NCBI GenBank assembly: GCA_022385805.1
Contig: MU277686.1
Coordinates: forward strand, 382,025 to 446,024
From: Pilatotrama ljubarskyi
Lineage: Eukaryota; Basidiomycota; Agaricomycetes; Polyporales; Polyporaceae
Reading direction: 5' to 3'
Length of the DNA: 64,000 nucleotides
Both the position numbers and the translations under genes were made by a program. Under the pieces are notes generated by a model. The model had not been told where the DNA came from. It made no database searches and saw nothing but the letters and a program-made list of their open reading frames with translations. This document shows, piece after piece, positions 1 to 9,976 of this stretch (position 1 is the stretch's first letter; every line of letters begins with the position of its first letter).

Positions 1-1476
1 AGGTCGCCGGCGGTGTCTGTCCAGGCGAGGAGGTTCTTGGAGGGGCAGAAGGCCATTTGGGTGACAGGCGCGTTCAGTGCTCCTTGGTATCTGGAGAGCA
101 AAGGGGCGTGAGCGAGAGGGCGTGAGGGGTAGGAAGAGGGGTGTAGGGACGGACCGGAAGAGCATGCGTCTGTTCTGGGTGGACCAGATGAAGATGCCGG
201 ACTTGGTGGCGGCGGCGAGGTAGACCCCGTTGGCGGAGAGAGCGAGCGCGGTGATGGGGCCGGTGCATGCGTCGTCGGTGAGCGTCGAGGATTTGGACCA
301 GTCGGAGCGGGATATTGTCGCGATTTCTGGCGCAAGTTGTTAGCACTGGTGGGAGCGGGGAGTGTGGGGAGTGGACGAACCGTGTGTGCGGGTGGCTACG
401 ATGAAGTACTGTCCCGAGGTGTGCCAGACGGCCGAGCAGTCATAGGCGAATTCTGGCGACCTGCGCAAAGGGTTGAGTATGTGAGGCAGCATGGGGATAG
501 CAATGGTGCAGACTCTGAATCTGCGACGGCGGGGAGTACGCCGTCTATGACTTTCTCTTGCTTGGGTTCGCTTCCGGAGACGTCCCATACGATGATCTTG
601 CCGTCTGCACCGCACGTGGTCTATAGGGCATAGAGTGAGCGCTGGAACGGGTGGAAGGGACACGAAAACTCACCAAGAGAGAGCCAGAGGGATGCCAGGT
701 CGCCCTGCGAACGGCCTTGGTGTGGCCCTCGAGGGTGGCCATATTGGTAATGTCGCCTAGGTGGATGACCTTTACTACAGGTTCGCTGGATCAATGTCAG
801 CTCGGTTCTGGCGTGGCAAAATGCACTGGTGCCGCGAAGATAGAGACGTAAGAGGTGCAGTTTGCGGACGAAGGGCTTGGTAAGGAGTTGAACGGCGCGC
901 GAGACGGATGAGAGAGCTCAATAAGAGACCGGAGAAGGTTTGGAAGGTAGGAATCGCATATGCAGACTCTGTGGGAGGAATGCAAGAGAAGGAGCGAGAC
1001 TCACTCGGAGGTGACGGCGACCCTCTTCCCCTTGGGGTCCACAGCGATGCAGCGGATTGGTACGCCGGCGGCGTTGGCGACGAGTCCTTGTAGGGTAGGT
1101 TTTCCGAGTTCATACTTGCGTACATCTGAGTCTTTGCTGCCGGAGAGCCAGCAGTCGGTCTGGGAGGGGGGCAGGAGGTGGAGAGATGAAGGGAGGAGAG
1201 GGTTAGTAAGGACGTACGCCTGCTGCTAGTGCGGTGACCTCTTCGTCTGCCTCTGTTGCACATGGGGGTTCCTGGTCTTCTCCGAGGGATGTGTCCCATA
1301 TGCGGACGAGGGTGTCTGCACCGCCTGTGTAGACGCGTCTGGAGGGGCGAGGTGAGCGGAGAGAGCGGGAGGACGAGGAAGAGGAGGAGGAGGAGTACTG
1401 ACGAGCCGTCGCGAGAGAAAGCGAGGCAGGAGAGACCGGGTCCGTGCGCAGGGTTGACGAGAGCGTTGGACGGCAT
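1..1476 (-). CDS. Ctf4/AND-1/Mcl1-like WD40 protein, N-terminal part (partial at left edge)
   Basis: This looks like the N-terminal WD40 propeller of the replisome hub Ctf4 (AND-1/WDHD1, Mcl1 in fission yeast), which links the CMG helicase to polymerase alpha and to sister-chromatid cohesion in the nucleus. The ATG at 1476 opens MPSNALVNPAHGPGLSCLAF; splicing of an intron near 1337-1395 gives FSRDGSRVYTGGADTLVRIW. Further exons give ADEEVTALAAG, WLSGSKDSDVRKYEL, MATLEGHTKAVRRATWHPSG, VWDVSGSEPKQEKVIDG and WHTSGQYFIVATRTHE, each on the minus strand and separated by short introns. The opening His-x-x-G followed by YTGGAD.LVRIW and the acidic EADEEVTAL stretch fit Ctf4-type propellers better than generic WD40 proteins. 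The C-terminal SepB domain would lie left of the window, so family assignment rests on the propeller alone. Other WD40 families cannot be fully excluded. Confidence 0.72.
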
Positions 1477-2496
1477 CTGGAGGGAGTCGTGGAGAGAGAG
1501 GCTGAGGCTGGCTGAGCGCGCGTCGTTGTCTCCAGAACGCGTCGCGTCACGCGTCTTCCCGTCACGCATCTCAACGAACGCCCGTGGCACCGGGTCACGC
1601 ATTTCAACGCTCCCTAGTGCCTTCGTCTCCCTCTCAGCATCAGTAAGTGGCAGCGCAAGTCAAATTCACATCCGCCAAAACGCAAGTCCATACACACGTC
1701 CGAGAATACATAGCTACAGATCCGTTGGCCGCAACAGCGCTGACGTCCAGTCAACTTGAACTCGCCCATGCTTCATGATCCTCTCCAGCAATTTTGATGC
1801 CCTGTAGAGACCTGGACTATTCCTCATCGACTGAAGGAAAAACTGCGCCGTTTGCTGATCATCACAGACCCCCACTGCCGGTTTCCGGGCAGAGGAATCC
1901 AGAGAGTCGGACAGGCGCAGGCATGACCAAGTATCGCAGTGCAGTGACGGAGAATGCATACCGTCGAGAGTCGAGAATCGTTGTCGTCAATACCCGTCCG
2001 TTCCGGCACCTAGGGTGCATTCTTGCGCAACACAAGTCGTATTGCTTGCTATGAGCAGAGGGTTCCATCGTCTCCGTACACTCGCGCCCCCTAGTTTGCC
2101 ACCTTCCAGGGCAACCCACCGCCAACATTCGCTATGAGCCACCATGCCACCTGAGAGCTATTGTTCACGATATCGACGGCGTGTGTTCGACATGGCGCTT
2201 CTGTACACAGCAGGTTAACAGACATTCCATTGCGCGCTCTGAGACGGAGTATCTACATCACCAAGACGGGCCTCCCCGCAGGTCCAGACGCAATGCACAG
2301 TGGCTGATACCAAAGTACACTGTTTTCGACGCCGGAAGGCGGTCGGGAAACAGTATTGCGGTGAAACTATGATCGTGATGGCTGCCTGCGTTCTCGACGA
2401 AGCAGGGCTCTACTGGGTGTTGCTTTTGAGCAGTGATTCAAGGACATTGAGGGTCAGAACGCACCATCCAGCTACCCTTGTACCAATGCGTCCCAC
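1477..2496. other. intergenic, no supported gene
   Basis: About 1 kb upstream of the Ctf4-like gene and downstream of the small basic protein gene. Short open frames occur on both strands but none shows conserved motifs or plausible splice-linked exons. It should hold the Ctf4-like promoter. I see no clear TATA box or repeat. Confidence 0.5.
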
Positions 2497-2851
2497 TCAT
2501 AGCCCTCTCATGACGTCTGCCAGGTCTTGCACAGAGCTCTCGGGCACTATCGAGGCATCTTGCGTTTGGCGCTGCTCAGGCTGCGCAGAAGGCCGTCAGT
2601 CGCGCACTCCCCGTTGCGTAACAACTATTGAAGGAACCAACGTTTACTTTGACGTAGAGACTCTGCACCTGGGCAAACTCTCCGTTGATCTGCGCCGCAA
2701 CGTCCGCGGCCTGGCTCCTGGTGATACGAGCCTGGGCTTTCGAGCGCTTCTTGGCCGCCTGCAGCTGTTTTGATGCCGCATGATGAGCCTCTTTCAATTT
2801 CGTGGTCGAGGTCTTTGGCTTTGATTTGTGCTGTTTCGACGGTTTTGACAT
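2497..2851 (-). CDS. small basic protein, unknown function
   Basis: I do not recognise this family. The ATG at 2851 starts MSKPSKQHKSKPKTSTTKLK, a Lys/Ser/Thr-rich basic head, followed by an Ala/Gln/Lys/Arg-rich stretch (AASKQLQAAKKRSKAQARI) likely to be helical and then AADVAAQINGEFAQ. The unspliced frame stops at 2576. A better ending comes from removing one intron that ends in GAGCAG near 2570; the next exon reads QTQDASIVPESSVQDLADVM and stops at 2497. The donor is uncertain: GTGCAG just after FAQ or GTAAAC about 24 nt later, both in phase. The product would be about 85-93 residues with no signal peptide or membrane segment; the basic helix suggests a nucleic-acid or nucleolar role, which is only inference. 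A spurious ORF remains possible. Confidence 0.42.
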
Positions 2852-2950
2852 CGAGTATGGTGGGAGAGAACGGTAGAGAGGGCCGGGCGAAAACCTCACT
2901 GGCGGGAGAGTCGAGCGCTTATGGTGACTTTGTGGGCGTCATTGACAGAA

Positions 2951-2961
2951 CCCTAACCCTA
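2951..2961. repeat. telomere-like CCCTAACCCTA motif
   Basis: Nearly two units of the common fungal telomere repeat (TTAGGG)n on the minus strand, 100 bp upstream of the small basic protein start. Too short to prove telomeric origin. Short motifs of this kind also serve as binding sites for telobox factors in promoters. Confidence 0.3.
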
Positions 2962-3192
2962 TTCCTGTAGTTTGCGATCATTGGCGTCTCCGCAACTCCC
3001 TCTTCCCAACATCGGTGATCGATGTCGACTCTCGTTGATATAGCGGATAATTTCCTCGCTATTTGAAAGCACACGAGGTACGGTTTAAAACACGATTGGT
3101 ATGCTCGCGAAGCTGGCATACATCTCAGACTACGATCTATACTATCAGGGGCCGAGCTCTCTGGACTCCGTGATCGCGGCCTTGCGGATCAT

Positions 3193-3672
3193 CTACTCGA
3201 AGTCCCAGGTGACCTGGATGCGGCCGACCTCGAGGGGCGCGAGCTGCTGGAAGGCCGAGGGAGAAAGATCGATGCTCCCGGAGGCGCAGCCAGGGCAGAG
3301 GTCAACGACGGTCGCATCGACGAAGTTGCCGTTGTCTGCAAAGGACGTATGTCAGCACCACTGCCGGTGTCGGACACAGGCTGTCATCGTGAGCGGCGGA
3401 CTCACAGTGGACACCGATGTGACGGTAACAGTTAGACCCGCCGGCGTACTGGTCCGCGCTGAGAGCGACGACGAGGTCGGTGTTCTGGCTGGGAGCACCG
3501 CAGGCTCCGTAGCCGCCGTTCGGGTAGTAGTAGGTAGCTATGCATCGTGTACGGTCAGTAAGCCCTGGTGCGTCGCGCCACACGAACGGCACTGACCATC
3601 GCCAGAGTAAGCCTGGACGCCGCTAGCGACGAGGGCGACGAAGACGGTGGAGAGGATGGCCTTGAAAGACAT
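3193..3672 (-). CDS. secreted RlpA-like/expansin-like double-psi beta-barrel protein (paralogue 1)
   Basis: A small secreted protein of the RlpA-like DPBB fold, the barrel shared by barwin, expansins and GH45 enzymes. Such proteins act outside the cell, on fungal or plant wall polymers or as secreted effector-like proteins; the substrate here is unknown. Three exons (3597-3672, 3406-3537, 3193-3335) encode 116 residues. Residues 1-21, MSFKAILSTVFVALVASGVQ then A, form a signal peptide ahead of YSGDATYYYPNGGYGACG. The DPBB core follows: GACGAPSQNTDLVVALS, GGSNCYRHIGVHY, then NFVDATVVDLCPGC with the conserved Asp, and it closes with VTWDFE. There is no C-terminal CBM63 domain, so this is the short single-domain form rather than a full expansin. 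Intron positions match exactly those of the paralogue at 7653-8129. A TATA box lies about 110 bp upstream. Confidence 0.9.
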
Positions 3673-3780
3673 GTCGAGAGAGAACTTGTGCGGGGTGGTG
3701 GGTGAGTGCGAGTTTGCTTTGCTTGTAGGAGCTGATGTAGGACGTTGAGGACCTGCTCTCTCCGCCCGCCAGCTGGCCGA

Positions 3781-3788
3781 CTTTTATA
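3781..3788 (-). promoter_or_regulatory. TATA box for RlpA-like gene 1
   Basis: TATAAAAG on the minus strand, about 110 bp upstream of the ATG at 3672. Its position and sequence suit a strongly regulated secreted-protein gene. Inferred from sequence only. Confidence 0.5.
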
Positions 3789-5470
3789 CCTACTGTGAGC
3801 GATTCTCCCTGCCGCATGACAGTAGGATTTGCCAATGCAGAACTCGCGAGAACGCAGGCCGACGGTGTTGTTCGGAGCGACGAGACACTGCTAGTGCTGC
3901 ATCGGAGCGCACGAACCACGCATGAGCGGTGGGCGGTGGGCGTCGGGGCGTCCTGCCAGTCTCCTGCGCTCAAGGTCATTTCTCAAGACCGGCTGGCTCA
4001 CCTGGAAAAGCATAGTACGCGGGGCATCCCTCCGACTCTAGAGCTTCGCTCGTGTCAAGCGTTGATCTACCCTACGCTCCGAACACCTCGCGGGGCTCCC
4101 CGTGGCGCATGTATCAGCTCCCGAGCCGGCACAATCCACGTACAAACATAGACGTGGATGATCTTGACCACCGAGCAGAGCACCCGGGTCAGCTTGCATG
4201 ACACAGCCGGCATACGAAGAGCCTGAAGTCAAGCACGACGCTCTCGTTACACTAGTTCCCGCAAGCAAGCGTATGAGCCACAGAGGTACCCTATTTCACC
4301 ACTGCGCGCCACATGCTTACCTTTGGAGGCGCTATGTAGTGCAATTGCAATTATTTCAACAAAGCGACCGGATACCAGCGCCGCGCCGCCAGAGACTTGG
4401 AGGCCCGCATACGCGGCATAACGCCCCCTCCATTCCACTAGTTGCCACGCCTCTAGTCGTTGTACGATAACCACTGGGGATACTGGAAGGCGCGCGCCGA
4501 CTTTCAGTTCATCAAAGCCTCATGTTAGACGGTCGGAGGTAGTAGACGCACTTCACGTTGAATTCAAATTGTGGAATTTGGAGGCGCTGGAGGATCGGTT
4601 TGCTCTTGAGCAGCCCGCATAGCCTCTGATGGTCCTCGCGTGCCGGGAGTCGCCTCCTGTACCAACACGGAGGAGCTCCAAGAGGGCCGAGCTTGTGCAA
4701 TGATGTAGGACGGAGATAAACTGCTGGGCTCTGCCAGTGTGAGCGGTATTGTGAAGCGCTGCAGGGAAGCGGCTGCTCTGTGCGGCAGTGATCAGCGTCG
4801 GCGCGGGGGAGAAGCAGCGTTCGGCTTTACAGGTGTGGCGCTTCCAATGAGGTCGCGCTTCTGCGAGTGAGCTAGCAACGTGTATTATGCGCTAGCCGTG
4901 GGCGCCACCGCCGCGCCACGGAGAGTTTCCGTGGCCGTGCTACGCCGGACGAGTACAGTGAGCCATTGACTCGGCTCGGGGTCGCTGGCAGTCGCACCGC
5001 TCGACCAAGGCGATGCTGAGCGAACGTGCAGGAATTAAGTATGGTACCCGGGGCTGAGCGCTACGGAACGCTCTTCTGCGACCTCGGGAGTCCGTGTCGG
5101 TCGGATTTGAAGGAACGTGATATAGAGAACGAAACACCTGAGATCCCGGCAGAGTCTGCGGTATATCATAGCAATCCAACTGGCTGCGGGTGGTGCGCGG
5201 AATTGCTGCCGGCCGCTGAGTCTGACCGGTGCAGTCTTCCTCTAGTACACCAACACTGGGGAGGATAGCTCGAAGAGTCCCCGCTTACAGCGTCGCCGGG
5301 TGATGGAGACAAACTTGGGATCACCGGTACTGCAATTCTCCTGCGACTCGTAATACGTCCGGACTTCATGATTCATCAATCGCATGTGCAATAATGGATG
5401 TATCGCCGCGACCGAGGTGGTGCAAGGAAACGTAGGAAAATGCTCGCTGAAGTCGCAGGCCAACCCGGCA
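3789..5470. other. intergenic left arm between the RlpA-like paralogues
   Basis: About 1.7 kb of unique-looking sequence upstream of RlpA-like gene 1. Open frames are short and lack motifs or splice partners. It probably holds upstream control regions, but no individual site can be supported. Confidence 0.45.
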
Positions 5471-6323
5471 TCAGAAAAAAAATTGAATGCAATAGAAAAC
5501 TATATAGTCTATATAGCAAGCATTGTACTGTTGCAACCCCCTGTGTTTATTGCACTCTGTAGTGCCAGTGGCCAGATCTGTAGCACTCTGTAGCACCCCA
5601 TTGCACACTATAATGGCCTCCTATACAGTAAGAAAAGAGGAACGGATCATAGATTTTCCCAAATGGCAATGAATCATGTTATAAAACATTTAGATTACTT
5701 ATCACTGGTTCTTTCACAGCTTACCAGATGATTTTTCCCCTTTTGCCCTGTCCTGGGCTTGAACCCGGGACTGGAGTGCTCCCAAGTCCAGCCAAATTGA
5801 GTTGATGAGCTTTACCATCAGGTCATTAGAGCATTGAAGAATAGAGACTTGATACATAATATAATGTGCTTGACCATGACCCTTTGCAAAACAAACAGTG
5901 AGCACAGAGTATCAAATTACTCGGTTATAACAACTAGTGGGGAGGTAGGCAGCTAGCATGACTAAAAGTGATTTTTAGCAAACAAGTGATGATTCAGTAC
6001 TTATGTACTAGAGAGAGTTCTTATAAGGACATCTATATTTTTTGTATTTCACAACCAGACTCCTGTAGACCATATTATGCATAGTAGTTCAGAGTATCAG
6101 CTCCGTAGTGCTATGGTGGCACTAAACGATTGACTGGCATGACAGAGGACAATGTGGCACTTCAGAGTTGCCAGCCATGCAACAGAGTGCTACACATCCA
6201 TAGGCCACACTACAGATTGCTACAGTGTGCAATAAAGATTGTTCTTTCTATATGGCACTATACTGACTATATGTTGTAGCATAGTTCACTTATATGACTA
6301 CAGCCTTCTGAACTTTTTACTGA
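5471..6323 (+). mobile_element. 853-bp non-autonomous element, copy 1
   Basis: An AT-rich block bounded by CATCAG at the left and CTGATG at the right. The ends are short imperfect inverted repeats: CATCAGAAAAA at left, CATCAGTAAAAA when the right end is read in reverse. Inside each end is a longer subterminal inverted similarity that includes TTTATTGCAC(A/T)CTGTAG. A second copy lies inverted at 8374-9199 and matches over all readable sequence. It contains no long ORF, so it would need an enzyme supplied elsewhere. The ends also read A|TC...CTGA|T, which is formally Helitron-like, but the subterminal inverted repeats favour a TIR-type MITE. No clear target-site duplication was found, so the class is unresolved. 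Confidence 0.75.
5748..5826 (-). other. degenerate tRNA-like segment inside the mobile element
   Basis: Read on the minus strand this segment has a T-arm/B-box-like GGGTTCAAGCCC (5755-5766) and, about 40 nt before it, GATGGTAAAGCTCATC (5804-5819), which resembles a D-arm/A-box region. The acceptor stem and anticodon arm do not fold convincingly by eye, so it is not called a functional tRNA. It could be a SINE-derived module or an internal RNA polymerase III promoter captured by the element. Confidence 0.35.
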
Positions 6324-7547
6324 TGTAGTTGTCACTGGACCTGCCGTGACACGCGTCCGACTCGAGAACCGAGCAAACACTACGCCTACCTTTTTGGGCG
6401 AAAAGTGCACGCCCTCTGAACCAGAGATGCGCGAAGGTCGCTCTGTCGTTCATGACTCTTTTGCGAACATCTCTGATCTTCGTTGTCAATTGCCCGGTTT
6501 TTTTGCAGCAATTTGCTACCGGCGGTTTGACGCACCCCCACACAAGCAGTGCCGGTTTGAGGACGTGGTCATCCTGAGATAACCAGCTCTCCGACTCCGA
6601 GGCAGCAGCTTGAGTTTGTTTGCTCAGTACTCGGGCTGCCACAAACGCGGCAGCCCTCCTCCACGGCAAAGCAATATGCCGAAACCGTCCCTCTCGGAAG
6701 TGTGGCGAGTCAATACAGGACATCTTTGCTGACGGCTACCGGCAGACTCCGAAAGTTCTAACGATTCATGCAGCACGTAGCGCCATCTGGAGGCTGACCG
6801 TGGCCTTCAAGTTGATGTAGTCCTGTGCGTCGACATCATGATGGCATCAGTCTATACAGACTGACATACTAATCAGCCCTCGTCACCGGATCTGTAGTAC
6901 GAATTCAACCGCCCGCATCTCGCAGCCAGAGCGGCCCACCAAGGGTGGGTTGGTCTGCCGCGCGAGGGCCGCGAGCGCAGTGTTTATGCCAAGGACGGTT
7001 TCCTATACGCTGTTTGGCAAGCTTTACTTCTGACCATCTGTTACAAGGTTATACCGGTGAGAGTGAAGTCACTCGTAGCACGCCTACTGCTCACATACAG
7101 TGCGACCATATCCAGTACATTCCTGGCTGAGAGGCATGCAAGTCCGCCTTTCTGAAGCAGGTCGGCGCTCCTATGGAGTGCGGCCATTGCATTCTCTCTC
7201 CGGCAGCTGTTCCTCTCGAGAACGCTTTTAAATTCGCTGCAAGGTACAGGATTTTTCATGCACGAGCGGCACTCACCATGTGGGCCTTTCGCGTTCGACC
7301 AATTTCATGGGTCAAGACCACACGGGGCACTGCATCAGCATTACCGCTCATATACTACTCCGGTGAGTGCGCTGCCTTTGAGCCCAAACGATGCCACATT
7401 CTAAGGTCCGACCGCTCTTGATGGTTCACACCGACGCGCTCGAGCTGTAGACCCCCGGGCACTATGTTTCCGTCCACGGGTTAATGACTACCCGTACATC
7501 AGTCTCAAGAACCTCCCGGATAGCACGCTCTAGTCGCCCACCCAAGC
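6324..7547. other. intergenic right arm between the RlpA-like paralogues
   Basis: About 1.2 kb between mobile element copy 1 and the RlpA-like gene 2 promoter. Short frames on both strands show no conserved motif. No repeat relationship to the left arm was noticed by eye. Confidence 0.45.
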
Positions 7548-7555
7548 TATAAGAA
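7548..7555 (+). promoter_or_regulatory. TATA-like box for RlpA-like gene 2
   Basis: TATAAGAA about 100 bp upstream of the ATG at 7653. Its spacing is close to that of the TATA box of paralogue 1 (about 110 bp), so promoter architecture may be conserved between the copies. Confidence 0.4.
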
Positions 7556-7652
7556 TGATCAAGCAAGGACTGGCAGAAACCTCATCCTACACATCCCCAT
7601 TCCACAAAGCAAACTCGCATCCATATCCCGATCGCGCCACACACTGCTCATC

Positions 7653-8129
7653 ATGTCCTTCAAGCTTATCCTTTCTACCATTGTCGCGGCTCTCCTTGCG
7701 AGCAGCGTACAGGCCTACTCCGGAGATGGTGTGTGCTTCTCAGAGAACGACTTGCGCATTGTATCCTGATTATTCCTCTTGCGTAGCTACGTACTACACG
7801 CCCGACGGTAACCTCGGCGCTTGCGGTGCACCCAGCCAGAACAGCGACCTTGTTGTTGCTCTGAGTGCTGACCAGTATGCCGGGGGCTCAAACTGCTACC
7901 GTCACATTGGCGTACACTGTGAGCACGAAAGCATCACTCATTCAGAGGCTGGGAGGATCCCTAACATTTCATCCGACTGTCAGACCAAGGCAAATTCGTT
8001 GATGCGACCGTCGTCGACCTGTGCCCCGGTTGCGGCTCGGGCAGCATTGACCTCTCCCCCGCTGCCTTCCAGAAGCTCGCGCCCCTCTCCGTAGGCCGCC
8101 TTCACGGTGTCACCTGGAACTTCGAGTGA
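7653..8129 (+). CDS. secreted RlpA-like/expansin-like double-psi beta-barrel protein (paralogue 2)
   Basis: Paralogue of the gene at 3193-3672 in opposite orientation. Three exons (7653-7728, 7787-7918, 7984-8129) encode 117 residues; the first two exons have exactly the lengths of their counterparts (76 and 132 nt). The signal peptide is MSFKLILSTIVAALLASSVQ then A, before YSGDATYYTPDGNLGACG. The core SQNSDLVVALSADQYAGGSN is nearly identical to that of the sister. The second half reads GKFVDATVVDLCPGCGSG and the C-terminus is GVTWNFE, one residue longer than the sister. It keeps the conserved DPBB Asp and the Cys pairs, so it is expected to fold and be secreted. The exact target is unknown. 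It ends 244 bp before copy 2 of the mobile element. Confidence 0.9.
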
Positions 8130-8373
8130 AAGGTTGTACGTACCCAGTACTCAGTGGCTGCAGTCTGAGTCGACTGGGAGCAGCTACGCTAGTTTCTGTG
8201 CAGAGCAATTATATCGGATGTGTTACTCGTATACATACGTTGCGAAGTACTTGCGTTCGCCGTCGGTGGTTGCACCGGTGCTGCAGCTATCTTGCGGCCG
8301 AATCGTGCGCTACGGATCCAATCCAAGGGAGTCTGAGTGATCTAGGTCAAGATCCGCGCTCCGCGACGTCCCA

Positions 8374-9199
8374 TCAGTAAAAAGTTCAGAAGGCTGTAGT
8401 CATATAAGTGAACTATGCTACAACATATAGTCAGTATAGTGCCATATAGAAAGAACAATCTTTATTGCACACTGTAGCAATCTGTAGTGTGGCCTATGGA
8501 TGTGTAGCACTCTGTTGCATGGCTGGCAACTCTGAAGTGCCACATTGTCCTCTGTCATGCCAGTCAATCGTTTAGTGCCACCATAGCACTACGGAGCTGA
8601 TACTCTGAACTACTATGCATAATATGGTCTACAGGAGTCTGGTTGTGAAATACAAAAAATATAGATGTCCTTATAAGAACTCTCTCNNNNNNNNNNNNNN
8701 NNNNNNNNNNNNNNNNNNNNNNNNNNNNNNNNNNNNNNNNNNNNNNNNNNNNNNNNNNNNNNNNNNNNNNNNNNNNNNNNNNNNNNNNNNNNNNNNNNNN
8801 NNNNNNNNNNNNNNNNNNNNNNNNNNNNNNNNNNNNNNNNNNNNNNNNNNNNNNNNNNNNNNNNNNNNNNNNNNNNNNNNNNNNNNNNNNNNNNNNNNNN
8901 NNNNNNNNNNNNNNNNNNNNNNNNNNNNNNNNNNNNNNNNNNNNNNNNNNNNNNNNNNNNNNNNNNNNNNNNNNNNNNNNNNNNNNNNNNNNNNNNNNNN
9001 NNNNNNNNNNNNNNNNNNNNNNNNNNNNNNNNNNNNNNNNNNNNNNNNNNNNNNNNNNNNNNNNNNNNNNNNNNNNNNNNNNNNNNNNNNNNNNNNNNNN
9101 NNNNNNACTACAGAGTGCAATAAACACAGGGGGTTGCAACAGTACAATGCTTGCTATATAGACTATATAGTTTTCTATTGCATTCAATTTTTTTTCTGA
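8374..9199 (-). mobile_element. non-autonomous element, copy 2 (inverted, contains assembly gap)
   Basis: Inverted copy of the element at 5471-6323. The readable 313 bp at one end (8374-8686) and 93 bp at the other (9107-9199) match copy 1 with no difference seen by eye, so the two are young or gene-converted. The interior is 420 N. Copy 1 has 447 bp between the corresponding points, so the gap is either mis-sized by about 27 bp or hides a small deletion. The open frames running through the N block are artefacts. Confidence 0.85.
8687..9106. other. assembly gap (420 N)
   Basis: A run of undetermined bases inside mobile element copy 2. Its place within a repeat suggests that assembly failed because of the near-identical inverted copy. 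Confidence 0.99.
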
Positions 9200-9906
9200 T
9201 GTATGTAGGTGCGACGTAGGACTAAACTGCCATGCTAAGGCATTTATTCGCAAGATCATTAAGTATAGAGAGAGCTTATAGGGTTCTTCAGGTCTTCATA
9301 CAATTGCGCGCATTCAATGCGGAGTCCTGTCGAACGTCATAGCGCTGCCTACAGTAATTCCGATGACAACAGTAAGGCCTATGTTTTTCCGATCCGCACC
9401 CATCATAGGGAAAGCCTCCAAGCTCGCTAGAAGTGGCATAGGTTCACGTTTATACTGCGAATTCTCCCATCGCATGCCTGGCGAGGTACAGAGTGCCTCG
9501 TCCGAGTATCGGCAAGGCCGGGCGTCAAAGGCGCATTCACTACCTGGCAGTTCCACGGATGATCCGGCTGAACTTCGCATACTAACTCCCAGTTTCATGG
9601 GTATAAGGCCATACGATGAGGGTCACCGGCCACCTATAGGCTCTTTGAGTCTTGAGACCGAGCCAAAACCTCCGAGCTTTGCCCTCCTGTTATGATCACG
9701 TAGACCCCTGCCGAAACGCTTGGCAGCGGCTCGGATACTAGAAGCCCTTGTTGCTTCGCTTTGGATTGCGGGCAGAAATGCCGCATTGTGATCATGGTGC
9801 ATATGATGACCACAGGCCAAGGTACCCGAGTCGCGCGACCCGCGGACGAGCCTCTTCTCCTACACAGTGCGACCGCTCCGACATATCTGAGACGGGATTA
9901 CGATGC
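9200..9906. other. intergenic, upstream region of the LPMO gene
   Basis: About 0.7 kb with two short opposing open frames (around 9314-9695) that show no domain. It likely contains the LPMO promoter; no specific carbon-response motif can be defended by eye. Confidence 0.45.
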
Positions 9907-9913
9907 TATAAAG
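9907..9913 (+). promoter_or_regulatory. TATA box of AA9 LPMO gene
   Basis: TATAAAG lies 70 bp upstream of the ATG at 9977, a normal distance for a fungal core promoter with a short leader. Confidence 0.5.
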
Positions 9914-9976
9914 GCATCAAGACCAGAGGGGACTGGCGGAAACGCGACTGCAGTCGATTCTCGCTTACTTGTCCCG

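Noticed and set aside
5748..5826. Functional tRNA gene
   Set aside because: B box is good but the acceptor and anticodon stems do not pair convincingly. Kept as tRNA-like only.
5471..6323. Helitron call based on A|TC...CTGA|T ends and a small stem before the 3' end
   Set aside because: The possible stem (AGTTCA/TGAACT) has a 20-nt loop, and the element has subterminal inverted repeats that Helitrons lack. Kept as class unresolved.
8564..9259. 231-codon ORF through the gap
   Set aside because: Most of it is undetermined sequence; the real ends lie in the mobile element.
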